This document shows, one piece after another, positions 26,786 to 34,685 of a stretch of DNA of 42,900 bases; positions within the stretch are counted from its first letter, which is position 1; each line of letters starts with the position of its first letter. This stretch comes from Cytophagales bacterium. GTDB lineage: Bacteria > Bacteroidota > Bacteroidia > Cytophagales > CCMP332. The notes under the pieces were generated by a model. That model saw nothing but the letters and a program-made list of their open reading frames with translations. It ran no database searches and had not been told where the DNA came from. The DNA is taken from the NCBI GenBank assembly GCA_028279065.1, contig JANQSY010000027.1:1-42900 (forward strand), in the 5' to 3' direction. A program made the translations under genes and the position numbers.

Positions 26786-26802
26786 GAACGGAAGTTCCGT
26801 TC
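26786..26802. promoter_or_regulatory. Perfect 17-base palindrome, candidate operator
   Basis: GAACGGAA and TTCCGTTC are perfect complements around a single G. The layout resembles operators of TetR-family repressors. It lies between the divergent VPS10-like and TPR genes, about 65 bp and 52 bp from their starts. Confidence 0.5.
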
Positions 26803-26853
26803 GTCAAAGTCCTCTCTTTCGGAGGAAAAAGTTTTTGCTCTATTTTGGTCACT

Positions 26854-27600
26854 GTGAGAACCAAGATCTTAACGGGGTTATTATTGGTCATAGCTTCAAC
26901 CGGAGCAAGATCTCAAGTCCCGGGATTATATTATAACCTTCATAATCCGGACGCCGCTCTACCCTCATCCATTACCAATATTGTATTTTTTCATGTAATC
27001 ATTGACTCCACTACCCCTGGAGTGGATGCTTCAGAGCCCAGTGAGAATGTTGGAAGGATAGAACCATTTCCCACTCCGAGGTCTGAGAAATTTGAGAAGG
27101 CCCTTGTCAAGTCTGAAAAGCTTTACACGGAACAGAAGTATAGCAAGGCAGCAAAGGCCTTAAAAAAGGCCTATAAAAACGAACCAGATAACCCCTTTAT
27201 CAAATACAGTTATGCAAAGGCTCTTTATTGGGGCAAACAAACCCAATATGAGAGCTACTCAGTATACAAGGAACTCGTAGAGCAATTGGATAAGATGGGT
27301 GATGGAAGTGACACCACCCTTTTCATTGATTTTTGGTTTAGGGAAGCATATTGGAAGCTGGGAACCCTTCATATGGATTATCAGCGTTGGGATGAGGCTC
27401 TTTTTGAGATCAGCAGATTTATTATCACTATTCAGGACGCCCAAGGCACCGAGATCTATGATCAAGCCATGGCTTTTCTAACAGAATGTGCTTACCGGCT
27501 TGGAAACGAAAAACTTTGTCGGCATTTTGGAAGTCGGGCATTGATGTACAATCCTGAAAATGAATATGCCCGGAAGGTACTTGCAGAACTGGATAAGTAG
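26854..27600 (+). CDS. Secreted TPR-repeat protein
   Basis: About 248 residues from GTG at 26854 (TTG at 26845 is possible). A signal peptide (ILTGLLLVIASTGARSQ) is followed by a low-complexity stretch and then tetratricopeptide-like helical repeats: KFEKALVKSEKLYTEQKYSKAAKALKKAYKNEPDNPFIKYSYAKALYWG, with further helix pairs (REAYWKLGTLHMDYQRWDEALFEISRF and ALMYNPENEYARKVLAEL). TPRs mediate protein-protein contacts, so this is probably a periplasmic scaffold. The stop overlaps the GTG of the next gene (TAGTG). Confidence 0.8.
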   Translation: MRTKILTGLLLVIASTGARSQVPGLYYNLHNPDAALPSSITNIVFFHVIIDSTTPGVDASEPSENVGRIEPFPTPRSEKFEKALVKSEKLYTEQKYSKAAKALKKAYKNEPDNPFIKYSYAKALYWGKQTQYESYSVYKELVEQLDKMGDGSDTTLFIDFWFREAYWKLGTLHMDYQRWDEALFEISRFIITIQDAQGTEIYDQAMAFLTECAYRLGNEKLCRHFGSRALMYNPENEYARKVLAELDK

Positions 27601-28106
27601 TGAAAGAGAAGCATACCATATCGGATATTCGGCCAAGGTTTGATTTTACCATAAATATCACTGAAGAGGAGGCGTTCCGAAAGGTGGAGGATCAAAAGAA
27701 GAAGAATGAAGGCAAGGTTATGGTTCGAATAGAGGGCGATCAGGTAAAGCTTGATGTGCCACTGAAAGACCGGCATTATTGGTCTCCTCAGATCAGTTTC
27801 AGGATCGAAAAGGATGAAGATGATGCTTCCAAGACCAGAGTAAAGGGAGTGATCGGGCCCAGGCCAGCGGTCTGGACCATGTTCACCTTGATCTATCTGG
27901 CCATTGGCACTCTGGGATTAAGCCTATCATTCTATGGCATCTCAAAGTGGATGCTGGGAAATTTTTCTCACCTCGTCTGGGGCCTTCCTATCGCAGCTGT
28001 TTTGATGGCTACCGCGTACAAAGCCGGAAAGATCGGGGAAAAACTGGGGCATGATCAGGTCGAGATCCTTAAGGGATTTATTGATCAATCCTTTTTGGCC
28101 ACCTGA
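27600..28106 (+). CDS. Membrane protein of unknown function
   Basis: A 168-residue protein starting with GTG at 27600, inside the TPR gene's stop. The N-terminal ~85 residues are soluble and charged with beta character (FDFTINITEEEAFRKVEDQ, VMVRIEGDQVKLDVPLKDRHYWSPQISFRIE). Two transmembrane helices follow (MFTLIYLAIGTLGLSLSFYG and LVWGLPIAAVLMATAY), then a short tail. I do not recognise the family. The overlap suggests co-production with the TPR protein. Its last 22 bases overlap the end of the convergent gene on the other strand, with no terminator between them. Confidence 0.7.
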   Translation: MKEKHTISDIRPRFDFTINITEEEAFRKVEDQKKKNEGKVMVRIEGDQVKLDVPLKDRHYWSPQISFRIEKDEDDASKTRVKGVIGPRPAVWTMFTLIYLAIGTLGLSLSFYGISKWMLGNFSHLVWGLPIAAVLMATAYKAGKIGEKLGHDQVEILKGFIDQSFLAT

Positions 28107-29992
28107 TCCCTAAGGTAGAATCTCTCTCCCGTACAATCATTAGTTGATTTCAAAGTGAAAATGGAATCGAGGGAGGCTGGCATATCCGCTTTTTTTGACA
28201 GGAATAGATAATCCACATTGTACTCCTTGATAAACTCATATTGGGAGCCAGCAACATCGTCTCCGGAAAAACGAAAAAAAACAGAGTTTTCAATTAAATG
28301 CCTTTGTAGAGGAGAAGAGATTGGGGTAGCATGAACAGAAAGGGAAATCGGGAAATATTTTCCATCTAACAGACCCATTTCTCTGCCCTGCACTGAGAAA
28401 GTATGATATCTCGAAGGAGGTGATGAATAATCAGACGCATCGCGGATGAATGCACCAATTGGATTTAGTTCATGGGATTGAAAAGCAAGGGTCTCGAAAT
28501 ATTCAGAATCGCATATCCCTTTTGCTGGTTTATCAAACCAATGTGCCCAGGTCACAGCTATACTCAAAGCAATGATGACAAGGACAACCATGTTCATGGG
28601 CTTTTGAAAATCTTCTATTTGAAAAACAAAATACAGAGAGGATATTATGATCAGAACACCTATAAGTGGTGTTCCGATATTAGAAAACAGCTGAACTGAA
28701 TTGTTGGCAAAAAACAAAGTGGCCCAACAAAACAGTGCTCCGAAAAAAAGCATCAAGGAAAACCCCGTCAGATCCCTTAAACCTGAACCTCGACTTCTTT
28801 TCCAAACAATTAGTAAAAGAGGAATGATCCAAAAGAAAAGATAGGCGTAGCGGATCAGGGTCCCGGCAATAACGTTTATACGAGTGGAAATGTTAAACAG
28901 ACGATCCGGATCTAGCACGTTCCCACCCAGTCCTTTCTCTCCGAAAAGGAAATAGAATATTGGAACAAGTATTAAAAAGCCAAGAGAAGCAAATAGGTAA
29001 CCCAGCGTCAAATTTGGAATGTTCCGAGGCCTCAAGATCTTTATCAACAGCAATACCCCGAGGAATAAGATGACGGAGGGCAGAGCACTGATAAAGAGAA
29101 TCGCGATCACTATTAAAAGCATAATGGACCACTTCTTTTCCCCTATCAAAAAAAGGAAGGAGGCAAAGAGCAGGGCAGCCTGGATGATGATCAACTTATG
29201 ATAATTCAAGGGGTTGTAGGCAAAGATCTCTGAACCCTCGTACAGAGGGAGGATCCCATTCAGACTACCAAAGAACAAACCGGAACTTGGGATCAATAGA
29301 AATGGCAATAAAAAGTGCCACCACCTTCGATCGGATTTACTGAAATGCTCGACTAATCCGAATATGCCCAACAAAAGAAAGAGGAGGTGGAATGGGTAGA
29401 CCACAAGTACCAGGACATATGCTTCTGGTAAATCAAAAAGGAAAGAAAGCACCCCTGTGGTCCAAAGTTCAAGGTAGTGATATGGGAAAACTCCGGGGTT
29501 TGTTTTGTCAAACTGGAACAGGTTGGATTCGACCCCATATCGAACCAAATAATCAGCCATGTTTCCATAATTGATATAATCCGGAGCTGGAACCAACAGG
29601 CTGAAATCAGCCAGATTTACATAGTAGAAATGGAAAAGTACAAATGAAAAGACCGCAGAACCAAGGAGGATGAACAGGTTACATCGATCCGGGAGTGTTG
29701 AATTATCCTGGCTTTGCTTTTGATCCTGACCTTTGCCCATTGCCCACAAGCCCATTGCTCCAAAAATGAAGAGGATGAAAATGCTTTTTCCTTGGGAAAC
29801 AACAACAGCGATGAGCGCAATACAAATCAGGTGGCCAAGAAAAATCCAAATCCCCTCATTGGCTACCACATTTCCAGTCTCAAGACTGATAAATTTCCTG
29901 AGCAACCTTCCCATCAGGAAGGCGGAAAGGCCAAGGCCAATAAATGCCAGAAAATATAGTGGACCTGTTGTCAGCATGCGTTCCGGGCTCAT
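28085..29992 (-). CDS. Large polytopic membrane protein
   Basis: A 635-residue protein with at least twelve hydrophobic segments and a soluble C-terminal domain of about 130 residues (YNVDYLFLSKKADMPASLDSIF near the end). A periplasmic loop early in the chain (LLVPAPDYINYGNMADYLVRYGVE ... FPYHYLELWTTG) contains an acidic and aromatic pattern reminiscent of GT-C-fold membrane glycosyltransferases, which use lipid-linked sugars. That assignment is inference; I see no definitive motif. It is a single-gene unit convergent with the TPR/membrane pair. ATG at 29992 or 29977 could be the start. Confidence 0.75.
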   Translation of the reverse strand: MSPERMLTTGPLYFLAFIGLGLSAFLMGRLLRKFISLETGNVVANEGIWIFLGHLICIALIAVVVSQGKSIFILFIFGAMGLWAMGKGQDQKQSQDNSTLPDRCNLFILLGSAVFSFVLFHFYYVNLADFSLLVPAPDYINYGNMADYLVRYGVESNLFQFDKTNPGVFPYHYLELWTTGVLSFLFDLPEAYVLVLVVYPFHLLFLLLGIFGLVEHFSKSDRRWWHFLLPFLLIPSSGLFFGSLNGILPLYEGSEIFAYNPLNYHKLIIIQAALLFASFLFLIGEKKWSIMLLIVIAILFISALPSVILFLGVLLLIKILRPRNIPNLTLGYLFASLGFLILVPIFYFLFGEKGLGGNVLDPDRLFNISTRINVIAGTLIRYAYLFFWIIPLLLIVWKRSRGSGLRDLTGFSLMLFFGALFCWATLFFANNSVQLFSNIGTPLIGVLIIISSLYFVFQIEDFQKPMNMVVLVIIALSIAVTWAHWFDKPAKGICDSEYFETLAFQSHELNPIGAFIRDASDYSSPPSRYHTFSVQGREMGLLDGKYFPISLSVHATPISSPLQRHLIENSVFFRFSGDDVAGSQYEFIKEYNVDYLFLSKKADMPASLDSIFTLKSTNDCTGERFYLRDQVAKKD

Positions 29993-30113
29993 TGATTAGG
30001 CCCGATTACTTTCAAGACTCTAATAAAAGCAAGGAAAAGGCAACTTGATGCCACCACACTCTGATTTTCAGGATGAACCAGCTATTGCAGTATAATTCCT
30101 ATTTTTATGGAAC

Positions 30114-30794
30114 ATGAACAATGGCATGAGATCGACAATTCTTATTCTGATCCTTTCTTCTTTCGCTTTTGCTTCCTCGGCCCAGGTCAAGTCCGATGTG
30201 GTCGGGTTATCAATGGGCATTAATGCCAACCTAAATCGCCTAAACAAAAATGAACTGGGAATGGGCAGGTCATTTGGGGCAGTCTATGAGCATTATTTTA
30301 ACCATTGGTTTGGATTAGGAACAGGGATATATCACACCAGAACCAGCGGCATATATATCTACCAAGCCTACCTCCTTGACCGACCTTCCAGTATTTACTC
30401 GATCAGAGTTAGCAGACAGGAATACTTGCACCAGGTAGATCTTCTCGAAGTCCCCCTCGAATTATGCCTAAAGCTTTCAGGGCGACATGGGAAAACCACC
30501 AGTTGGTATTTTGTTCCATCCTATCGATATGGGTTAGGGACGCAAAAGGTATATTTTGAAGAAAATGGGTTTTATAATGTGTCTTCAAAAGAGCAGTTGG
30601 AATTCGGGGACCATAATATCCATACCATAGGATTTGGAACCAAAGTTGATTTTAATATCAGGAACAGCTTTCAACTAACTCTTGGCGGGGGCATCAATTG
30701 GATGCTGTACTATCAGAGGTCGATATTCTATGACGGCAGTACGAATTTCAATTTCTATGTCCGTTTCGGAAAACTCTTCATGAAGAAGGCCTGA
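30114..30794 (+). CDS. Outer-membrane beta-barrel protein (PorT-like fold)
   Basis: A 226-residue protein with a signal peptide ending SSAQ, then strands typical of an eight-stranded barrel: VVGLSMGINANLNRL, SFGAVYEHYFNHWFGLGTGIYHTRTSG, QVDLLEVPLELCLKL, SWYFVPSYRYGLGT, GFGTKVDFNIRNSFQLTLGGGINWMLYYQ and NFNFYVRFGKLF. The pattern matches the outer-membrane beta-barrel domain proteins common in Bacteroidota. ATG at 30114 or 30126 may be used. Function unknown; its neighbours give no clue. Confidence 0.8.
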   Translation: MNNGMRSTILILILSSFAFASSAQVKSDVVGLSMGINANLNRLNKNELGMGRSFGAVYEHYFNHWFGLGTGIYHTRTSGIYIYQAYLLDRPSSIYSIRVSRQEYLHQVDLLEVPLELCLKLSGRHGKTTSWYFVPSYRYGLGTQKVYFEENGFYNVSSKEQLEFGDHNIHTIGFGTKVDFNIRNSFQLTLGGGINWMLYYQRSIFYDGSTNFNFYVRFGKLFMKKA

Positions 30795-30819
30795 AAGCTA
30801 AATCCCAGTAAATTCGGGA

Positions 30820-31215
30820 ATGATGAAAAGGATCTCAACCCAATTCGCTTCCCGCTCGATCATTTTTCTTCTTTCGGTTATTCTGGTTTACCATCTCCTT
30901 ATCATATCATCCATCATTCCCTATGATGCCGTTTGGGGAGGCCGGTTAGAATCTAAGGGACAAATGATAAGGCTTGAGATCTTCTCAATTTCCATTAACC
31001 TCCTGATCCTTGGAGCTACTCTTCTTAGAGCAACAAAAAGCACCTCTCTCCTTTTAAGGATGGTATTCTTTTTATTCTCAGGCCTTTTCGCATTGAATAC
31101 TCTTGGAAATATTGCGTCAAAGAACATGTATGAGGCAGTGATCTTTACACCGCTGACCATGATTTTAGCAGTCCTTTGTTTTCGACTGGGAATGAAGGAT
31201 TTGCAGCCCAATTAG
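30820..31215 (+). CDS. Small four-helix membrane protein, unknown
   Basis: A 131-residue protein with four hydrophobic helices (FLLSVILVYHLLIISSII, SISINLLILGATLL, LLLRMVFFLFSGLFALNTLG and AVIFTPLTMILAVLCF). No motif is recognised. It starts 26 bp after the barrel gene with ATGATG, so the two are probably co-transcribed; there is no terminator between. Topology and length resemble small DoxX/DUF-type membrane proteins, but I do not assign a family. Confidence 0.65.
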   Translation: MMKRISTQFASRSIIFLLSVILVYHLLIISSIIPYDAVWGGRLESKGQMIRLEIFSISINLLILGATLLRATKSTSLLLRMVFFLFSGLFALNTLGNIASKNMYEAVIFTPLTMILAVLCFRLGMKDLQPN

Positions 31216-31254
31216 CTCGGTGTTATCTTCACGAGTTTCATTGTAGAAAAGATT

Positions 31255-33318
31255 ATGAGAAAACTATTTCTTCCATTCATTTTGGCTGGGACCCTTCTGT
31301 CCTGCGATCCATCACAAAACCAATCCGAAGTGAAACTGCCTGATAACCCCTTCCTAACGGAATTGAACCAACCAATTGATTTTCAAAATATTACATCCGA
31401 AGACATCAAGGCCTATGCCCAGATCGCCCTGGATATCTCCGTTGCGATCAGAGAGGAAATAAAAGGTCTTGAAAACCCCTCATTTGAAGAGCTCTTCTTT
31501 CCTTATGATAAAATGACTGGTGACCTTGGCCAAGCCTATCAGATCACCCATATGCTTTATTGGGTCTCTCCGGATTCGGCTTCGAGGGCTGAAGGAGAAA
31601 AGGGATTGCAGCGGCTGGATTCGATCTACAACAATATCTCATCGGACAAGGGACTTTATCAGCAGTTCGTAAACTTCAGGGATGGTGAAGAATACCAAGG
31701 TCTCCAGGGGCACAGAAAGCTTTTGGTCGATGATATCATTTTTGAAATGGAAAGAGCCGGTGTTTCCCTTGAGGATCAGGATCTGGAAAGGTTTAGAAAG
31801 CTGAATTCGGAAATAACAGCCCTGACCTCAGAGTATTCAAAAAACATGAATACCGCCAACCATGTCCTTTCGATCTCAAAGGAGGAAGCGGCAGGAATCC
31901 CCGAGTCCTTTTTATCCAAGTATGAAAATGATAGAGGTGGATACGATATCCCGGTGATGCCCGCAACCCGGCAGCCTGTGATGAACAACGCTTCTGTTGA
32001 AGAAACCAGGAAGCAATACAATTTCCTTTATAACACCAGGGGTGCGGAGAAAAACCTTGAGATCCTGGATCAATTGGTCATCAAAAGAGATGAATTGGGA
32101 GATCTAATGGGCTATGAGACCTATGCGGGATATAATCTTGCCGCCAAAATGGCCAAAGACCCTGAGACGGTTTGGAATTTTATCCAGGACCTTATGGACA
32201 GGGCAAAGCCAAAGGCTGAAACGGAATTGGTCAAGCTCAATGAGCTTAAATCAACCGATGTTCCGGGAGAAAGCATAAAGGCCTGGGATATCCAATACTA
32301 TCAGAACAAGATCCTGAAGGAGGAATACAATGTGGATCATGAATTGATCCGCGAATACTTTCCCATGCAGGAATGCCTTGATGGTATGATGGAATTGTAC
32401 CAGGAAGTCCTTGCTGTGAGATTCGAAAAGGTAGAAAACGCCTCTGTCTGGCACGCGGATGTAGAGATGTACAGGGTATATGACGGAGAAAGATTGATGG
32501 GCATGTTCTACCTTGATCTTTTTCCCAGACCGAACAAGGAGTCCTGGTTTTATGGCGTGCCCATGATTCCTGGCAGGGAAACAGGAAACGGATATCAGGT
32601 GCCTGTTAGTATGCTGCTAGGGAATTTCACCAAACCCACCGAAGAGGTGCCTTCTTTGCTGAGTTATCGAGAGCTTAACACCCTTTTTCATGAGTTTGGG
32701 CATATTATGGATGGGATGTCCTGGAAGGGTGAATTCTCCTATCAGAGCAGTTCAAAATCAGATTTCGTTGAGGCTATGTCCCAGCTCTTTGAGAACTGGA
32801 TCGAAGATTTTGATATCATCAACTCCTTTGCCAGGCATTATGAGAGCGGGGAGCCCTTTCCCAAGGAGATGTTCGACAATATGAAGGCGTCAAAAAATGT
32901 GAGTTCAGGACTGGATCTTGTATATGGACAGAGGAGCTGTTTTTATGATATGAGTCTCTATGACAAATATGATCCGGATTCTGAGTTCAATACAAACCAG
33001 CTCTGGGTGGACCTGGATAAAGAGATCGGTCTTGGTGAGCTAAGCGATTACAATACCCAGCCTCAAGCATGCTGGATACACATCAACACTCATCCCTGCT
33101 ATTATTATGGGTATTTCTGGTCTGAGGTTTATGCCAAGGACATGTTCACCCAGTTTGAAGAAAATGGCCTGAGAGATCAGGCAACCGGAAAAAGGTACAG
33201 GGAACTGATCCTGGCCAACGGAACTCAAAGGGATATAGTTGAAGCAGTCGAAGAATTCCTTGGCAGGCCTTCAAACAACGAAGCCTACTTGAGAAGTTTG
33301 GGGTTTGAGGATAATTGA
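31255..33318 (+). CDS. M3-family metallopeptidase, lipoprotein
   Basis: A 687-residue lipoprotein (lipobox TLLSC, Cys at about residue 17) with the fold and motifs of thimet/oligopeptidase A metallopeptidases. HEFGH at residues 479-483 is the zinc site, with Glu506 (DFVEAMSQ) as the third ligand. The downstream substrate-binding part is present (KNVSSGLDLVYGQRSCFYD, then HPCYYYGYFWSEVYAKDMF). It cleaves short peptides, here probably in the periplasm or at the outer membrane. It ends at a short hairpin, followed by the REP-like repeats. Composition is like the chromosome, unlike the island that begins after it. Confidence 0.93.
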   Translation: MRKLFLPFILAGTLLSCDPSQNQSEVKLPDNPFLTELNQPIDFQNITSEDIKAYAQIALDISVAIREEIKGLENPSFEELFFPYDKMTGDLGQAYQITHMLYWVSPDSASRAEGEKGLQRLDSIYNNISSDKGLYQQFVNFRDGEEYQGLQGHRKLLVDDIIFEMERAGVSLEDQDLERFRKLNSEITALTSEYSKNMNTANHVLSISKEEAAGIPESFLSKYENDRGGYDIPVMPATRQPVMNNASVEETRKQYNFLYNTRGAEKNLEILDQLVIKRDELGDLMGYETYAGYNLAAKMAKDPETVWNFIQDLMDRAKPKAETELVKLNELKSTDVPGESIKAWDIQYYQNKILKEEYNVDHELIREYFPMQECLDGMMELYQEVLAVRFEKVENASVWHADVEMYRVYDGERLMGMFYLDLFPRPNKESWFYGVPMIPGRETGNGYQVPVSMLLGNFTKPTEEVPSLLSYRELNTLFHEFGHIMDGMSWKGEFSYQSSSKSDFVEAMSQLFENWIEDFDIINSFARHYESGEPFPKEMFDNMKASKNVSSGLDLVYGQRSCFYDMSLYDKYDPDSEFNTNQLWVDLDKEIGLGELSDYNTQPQACWIHINTHPCYYYGYFWSEVYAKDMFTQFEENGLRDQATGKRYRELILANGTQRDIVEAVEEFLGRPSNNEAYLRSLGFEDN

Positions 33319-33383
33319 AAAGGATTTGATCCTATTCTAAAATCTTGGCTTCTAACTCAAATCACAGCAATACTTGAATCAAG

Positions 33384-33406
33384 ATTCCTGTGACAAGCAC
33401 AGGAAT
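33384..33406. repeat. REP-like hairpin 1
   Basis: ATTCCTGTG (33384-33392), loop ACAAG, CACAGGAAT (33398-33406): a perfect 9-bp stem. Together with the next hairpin, 19 bp further on, it has the paired structure of REP/REPIN elements. It could also stop transcription of the M3 peptidase gene, though no T-run follows. Confidence 0.75.
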
Positions 33407-33567
33407 GACGAAAAAAATGATTGTCATCACCGGGTCATTCCCGGTGATCGTGATTCCTATTTCGGATCAGAATATGATTGATCACCGTAACATAAAAGTT
33501 TGGATCGATCTTCATATCTGCATCCTCTTTTCCGGTTTTGACCTTGGTCCAGCGGAGGTCGTTGGGG
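33395..33567 (-). pseudogene. Decayed copy A of the M1 aminopeptidase 3' end
   Basis: Read on the - strand, this matches the last ~110 bases of the M1 gene (39259-39370) and about 60 bases of its downstream flank. It encodes ND-RWT-----GKEDADMKIDPNFYVTVIN at positions matching NDRRWTNIETEKEDPQMTIDPNFYVTVIN. An extra C before the AAC of 'ND' and a missing base after the last N shift the frame, so the copy cannot be translated as in the parent. The position equivalent to the parent stop codon is 33457-33459. Confidence 0.75.
33426..33448. repeat. REP-like hairpin 2
   Basis: ATCACCGGG (33426-33434), loop TCATT, CCCGGTGAT (33440-33448): a perfect 9-bp stem. The same place downstream of the intact M1 gene (about 39228-39250) has a similar but mismatched sequence, so the hairpin belongs to the shared 3' flank and is intact only here. 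Confidence 0.75.
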
Positions 33568-33628
33568 TAAGACTAAATAATTCTTTGCCCGGTTTACAGG
33601 CTTATTCAGCAAATAGCTACATAAGATG

Positions 33629-34528
33629 CTAGCAATAGACGTACTCCCAGGTATACTCTAAATAGTTTCCTGTATTGTTCCAGGTGAATTTCTCGTAGAC
33701 TATTCTGCCGGTTTTGTTATATCTTAAAACTTTGGTAGTAATTAGTTTTTCCTTAGAATAGGTCTTAATTGTTGTCTCATTTTTTTTATAGAAAAACTTT
33801 GAACAGGTCCTAATAGTGCTAACTTCTAGTTCTTCCTTTAGCTTTTGCTTCTTACCTTTATAGTACTTATATGTGCTATATTCATTTGTGACCGTCAAAT
33901 TATTGATTCTATATTTTGTCTTAATCAACCCATCAGAATTATAATGGTATTCAAAATGTTCCTTGGTAGTAAATTCATCTACTTCAAAAAACAACTCATT
34001 GCCTAAGGAATCAAATTTTGCCGTTACAACGTTGGAAACCTTTCCTTCATCGGAATACCGAATACAACTGGAATTGTCTTCAGGGCCCTCATAAGAGCAC
34101 TCCTCTCTTAGTACAGCTGAATCATATTCAAGTATTTGCAAAACATTTATATCATTCTTTAATTCTTTTAAGCTCCTTATATTTCTTATATAGCTAAAAC
34201 CCTCCTCCGAGCTGCGATTTGATAAGTACTCATGCCTTTTTGTTTGCCTTCCCTCTGAATCGTATTCATACGTTGAAATAGTAAAACCAATATTGGAATG
34301 TCCAAAAATAGACATCTTCTTACTTCCATCATTATTAACGTATTGACCTCCAAGCATTGTAACTGGGCCATATAAATCGGTGTTTTTGAAAAAGGTCAAA
34401 AAACCAGAAGTATCAAAATGGGAGATTGATTTAATAGTCGTATCCTGATATTGAATTATAAACTTTAGTCCCTTATTATTGGAGAAAAACAATAACTTAA
34501 AAAAAAGTATAATTACGAATAATTTCAC
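33629..34528 (-). CDS. YD/RHS-repeat-like protein, AT-rich
   Basis: A 299-residue protein from GTG at 34528. A short hydrophobic N-terminus (KLFVIILFFKLLFF) may be a weak export signal or anchor. Beta-hairpin repeats of the YD/RHS type follow: STYEYDSEGRQTKRHEY, TAKFDSLGNELFFEV, YHYNSDGLIKTKYRINN, LRYNKTGRIVYEKF. The protein is Lys/Asn/Tyr-rich and the gene very AT-rich (one 60-base line, 34441-34500, has only 14 G+C), unlike the chromosome. It sits between two decayed M1 3' ends, so it looks acquired. YD-like proteins can be surface shells or toxin-related, but nothing here identifies a toxin domain. Confidence 0.65.
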   Translation of the reverse strand: MKLFVIILFFKLLFFSNNKGLKFIIQYQDTTIKSISHFDTSGFLTFFKNTDLYGPVTMLGGQYVNNDGSKKMSIFGHSNIGFTISTYEYDSEGRQTKRHEYLSNRSSEEGFSYIRNIRSLKELKNDINVLQILEYDSAVLREECSYEGPEDNSSCIRYSDEGKVSNVVTAKFDSLGNELFFEVDEFTTKEHFEYHYNSDGLIKTKYRINNLTVTNEYSTYKYYKGKKQKLKEELEVSTIRTCSKFFYKKNETTIKTYSKEKLITTKVLRYNKTGRIVYEKFTWNNTGNYLEYTWEYVYC

Positions 34529-34560
34529 TTAAGAAAATATCATTAAAAAAATAGGTTTAC

Positions 34561-34675
34561 CTATAATTGCTTTTCTATATTAAGAAACGGATTGATCAAC
34601 GTCACATAAAAATTGGAATCGATCTTCATTGGCGGATCCTCTTTCCCGGTTTCGATATTGGTCCAATGTAGGGTT
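34561..34675 (-). pseudogene. Decayed copy B of the M1 aminopeptidase 3' end
   Basis: Read on the - strand, this encodes LHWTNIETGKEDPPMKIDSNFYVTLINPF before a different ending and a stop at 34561-34563. It parallels RRWTNIETEKEDPQMTIDPNFYVTVINPY of the M1 aminopeptidase. Only the last ~30 codons are present; the rest of the gene is missing and the beta-helix gene (stop at 34686) directly abuts it in another frame. No REP-like hairpin follows this copy. Confidence 0.75.
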
Positions 34676-34685
34676 GTAAAATCAA

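Larger units (their letters stand above)
33319..33628. other. Non-coding stretch with REP-like hairpins and a gene remnant
   Basis: A 310-bp gap. From left to right: a weak hairpin AGGAT-TTG-ATCCT (33321-33333), two perfect inverted repeats (33384-33406 and 33426-33448), a decayed copy of the M1 aminopeptidase 3' end (33395-33567), and about 60 bases in which I see nothing. A + strand open frame here (33390-33632) is the antisense of the remnant and is not regarded as a gene. Confidence 0.75.

Noticed and set aside
26841-26848. TATTTTGG as -7 element for the TPR gene
   Set aside because: It has a mismatch in the TTTG core and is so close to the start that transcription would begin at or after it.
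33390-33632. 80-codon + strand open frame
   Set aside because: It is the antisense of the M1 remnant and the REP-like hairpins and has no protein-like pattern.
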